NCBI GenBank assembly: GCA_043736395.1
Contig: JAYTCQ010000070.1
Span: 1-6,553 of the forward strand
Source of the DNA: JAFDVL01 sp043736395
GTDB lineage: Bacteria; Acidobacteriota; Blastocatellia; RBC074
Length of the DNA: 6,553 bases
Reading direction: 5' to 3'
The notes below the pieces were generated by a model. That model worked only from the letters and a program-made list of their open reading frames with translations. It made no database searches and had not been told where the DNA came from. Both the position numbers and the translations under genes were made by a program. Positions 5,038 to 6,553 of the stretch are shown piece after piece (position 1 is the first letter of the stretch; every line of letters starts with the position of its first letter).

Positions 5038-6477
5038 CTAGGAGTAAATAAACGTCACCGTCGCATTGCAATCATCGCTTGCCGTCACGCGTACCCAATG
5101 CGCGCTGTAGCCAGCCGGAAATTCGTGATGCATGTATCCATTCGCAGGTACTGAAATCGTATCGTAGGTTTCCCAGCTTCCATCGCCGAGAAAATCAACT
5201 TCAATTTTGAACCGCACGGATTTGCCGGAAACCTGTTTGAGGTGCACGACTTTTTTATCAAAGCCTGTCATCAAAAACGGATCAGAGACTTCATTCGCTT
5301 TGATATTTTGCTTATGCCAAACGCCGCCCCATCCGGCAGGCTTGCCCATCTTCCATAAATCATCTATCTGTCCAAACCATAAACCCGTTTGCGGTTGACC
5401 TAAGCTTCGGTCTGTTTGATCGCCTCCCATCACAAATAATCCGCGCCAATAACAAAAATCCGGCACGATGCGCAGGTGCGTACTGATTGGGCGAATGGGC
5501 AAAATCTTTCCACCATAAACCTGAATCGGAAGCTCATAAAAGATGCCGTGCAAGTCCATCAGAAAGCGTTCAGTCTGCGCGTCACGAATGCGCATCCATT
5601 CGGTGTTGTACGCGTGATCGAAGGTCTGTGCGCCTTTCGGCAAACGCCATGTGCTCCATTTGCCCGCCGCAAAAACTTTCAGAATCGCCGACGCCTTGTC
5701 CCAACCTGTCGCGAAAATTGGATTACCGATGCCACCGCCTGATAAGCTCTTGCCTGCGACTTCGACAAAGGGTTTCCTCTCCAAAATCGTCCACGTTTTG
5801 CCGTCCCATTCGGCTAGTCGCCCTGCTTCCTGCTCGCCTAAATAATCGGCTTCGTAATAGGAATTGTTAGCGACGACGACGCGACCATGCGCGGTGAACG
5901 CGCTTTTGAAATGTTCCTTGCCCTGCTTGAAAGTGATGCCGAGTTCCTTGACCAAATTGAAAAGTTGTTTGGCTTCGAGTGTATGCACATCTACTTCAAA
6001 AAATTCGCCTTCCATCGCTAACATATACACTTTGTTTGCGGGGTCAGCCAGGTGATCCATCGTCGAAGTCAGGCGATGTCCCTTGATGGATTCGATAGTG
6101 CGTACGTTGCCTTTGGTGTCAATCACGTGCGGGCCGAGAAAGGCCTGATTCGATTGGGTATGAATGTAGCGATTGGTGAACGTGCCGACTACACTGGCGG
6201 GATGCTTGTGCATCTTCATGGTTTCATCTACCCAGAACAGTCCTGTACCCTGGCCTTTGATGTGCGCGACATACGACACAAACCACAACCGGTTTGCCCA
6301 CGGCAATAATGCGCCGATACCTGCTTCGGTGGGCGAATCATATTCGGCAATCGTCGTGATGTTTGGGAAGGCGTTGCCGACCTGAATCGGCGGCTCAGTT
6401 TTCTTTTCGGATTCTTGCGCTTGCGTATGTACGACAAGTAAGCAGACAACCAACGCCAGCCATAATAAATTTTTCAT
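5038..6477 (-). CDS. Secreted protein of unknown function, probably beta-rich
   Basis: A complete 479-residue protein that I do not recognise as a named family. It begins with a clear Sec signal peptide (M-K-N, then a hydrophobic stretch 4-16, with probable cleavage after T-Q-A at 18-20) and has no lipobox or other membrane segment, so export to the periplasm or outside is likely. The mature part is rich in Trp, Gly and short alternating strands, with blade-like stretches such as L-A-E-W-D-G-K-T-W at 221-229 and L-K-V-F-A-A-G-K-W at 266-274, suggesting a beta-propeller up to about residue 400. The last 75 residues look like a separate beta-sandwich module (V-R-F-K-I-E-V-D-F-L-G-D-G-S-W at 421-435). 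The ATG is preceded by a purine-rich AAAGAAAA but no strong Shine-Dalgarno. The ApbE-like gene follows after 7 bp, so the two are probably one transcript; a functional link is inference. Confidence 0.85.
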   Translation of the reverse strand: MKNLLWLALVVCLLVVHTQAQESEKKTEPPIQVGNAFPNITTIAEYDSPTEAGIGALLPWANRLWFVSYVAHIKGQGTGLFWVDETMKMHKHPASVVGTFTNRYIHTQSNQAFLGPHVIDTKGNVRTIESIKGHRLTSTMDHLADPANKVYMLAMEGEFFEVDVHTLEAKQLFNLVKELGITFKQGKEHFKSAFTAHGRVVVANNSYYEADYLGEQEAGRLAEWDGKTWTILERKPFVEVAGKSLSGGGIGNPIFATGWDKASAILKVFAAGKWSTWRLPKGAQTFDHAYNTEWMRIRDAQTERFLMDLHGIFYELPIQVYGGKILPIRPISTHLRIVPDFCYWRGLFVMGGDQTDRSLGQPQTGLWFGQIDDLWKMGKPAGWGGVWHKQNIKANEVSDPFLMTGFDKKVVHLKQVSGKSVRFKIEVDFLGDGSWETYDTISVPANGYMHHEFPAGYSAHWVRVTASDDCNATVTFIYS

Positions 6478-6498
6478 AGATGAATTTTCTTTGCTGCA

Positions 6499-6553
6499 TG
6501 TAGCCCCGCCTTCAGGCGGAAAGGTTTGCTGATCAAGTCTTTCCGCCTGAAGG
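6499..6553. repeat. BIME-like repeat unit 5, short form, cut by the window end
   Basis: The left arm at 6499-6522 has GTAG at 6500-6503 and the CCGCC-TTCA-GGCGG hairpin at 6507-6520. Its outermost bases differ from the usual TTC. After only 17 bp the start of a right arm follows (6540-6553) and runs off the window. The linker resembles only the last part of the linkers in units 2 and 3 (GCTGATCAAGTC compared with GCTGAGCCAATC), so the internal head seen in the other units is missing. It lies about 20 bp upstream of the start of the secreted-protein gene. Confidence 0.75.

Overview
The window reads as a piece of a chromosome with about 50% G+C. It holds five protein genes, all on the minus strand, so transcription runs from high to low coordinates. 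No rRNA, tRNA, plasmid or phage genes are visible. Three features suggest an environmental heterotroph of the Acidobacteriota (perhaps Blastocatellia) or the Planctomycetota/Verrucomicrobiota type: Tat-exported Gfo/Idh/MocA and FAD-dependent oxidoreductases, a secreted protein of unknown function, and many GTAG-headed palindromes in the intergenic DNA. This assignment comes from protein style only and is low confidence.

In transcription order the layout is as follows. (1) 6477-5038 encodes a secreted 479-residue protein of unknown function, probably a beta-rich propeller-like fold. (2) 5030-4245 encodes a compact ApbE-like FAD:protein FMN transferase, 7 bp downstream and probably co-transcribed. 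(3) 4134-2881 encodes a Tat-exported Gfo/Idh/MocA oxidoreductase. (4) 2779-2177 encodes a REP-associated tyrosine transposase (RAYT, HUH/Y1 family). (5) 2055-100 encodes a Tat-exported FAD-dependent oxidoreductase fused to a C-terminal discoidin-like carbohydrate-binding domain. A likely rho-independent terminator lies at 42-62.

The most striking feature is the intergenic DNA. Apart from the 7-bp gap between genes 1 and 2, every gap is almost entirely one composite inverted repeat: left arm, linker, a short internal head, linker, right arm. Each arm is a REP-type element, a GTAG tetranucleotide followed by a short G+C-rich hairpin (CCGCC-loop-GGCGG). Three full units lie at 2072-2174, 2784-2888 and 4138-4243. 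An orphan arm lies at 77-99, and a shorter unit is cut by the window end at 6499-6553. The units sit within 0-5 bp of most gene ends, and one supplies the stop codon of the Gfo/Idh/MocA gene. A RAYT flanked on both sides by these units strongly suggests that it is, or is closely related to, the enzyme that spreads them.

The metabolic genes fit oxidation or remodelling of sugars or glycan-derived compounds outside the cytoplasm: two exported redox enzymes, one with a glycan-binding-like domain, plus a secreted beta-rich protein. The substrate cannot be told from the sequence, and shared function between genes 1-2 and genes 3-5 is inference from proximity.
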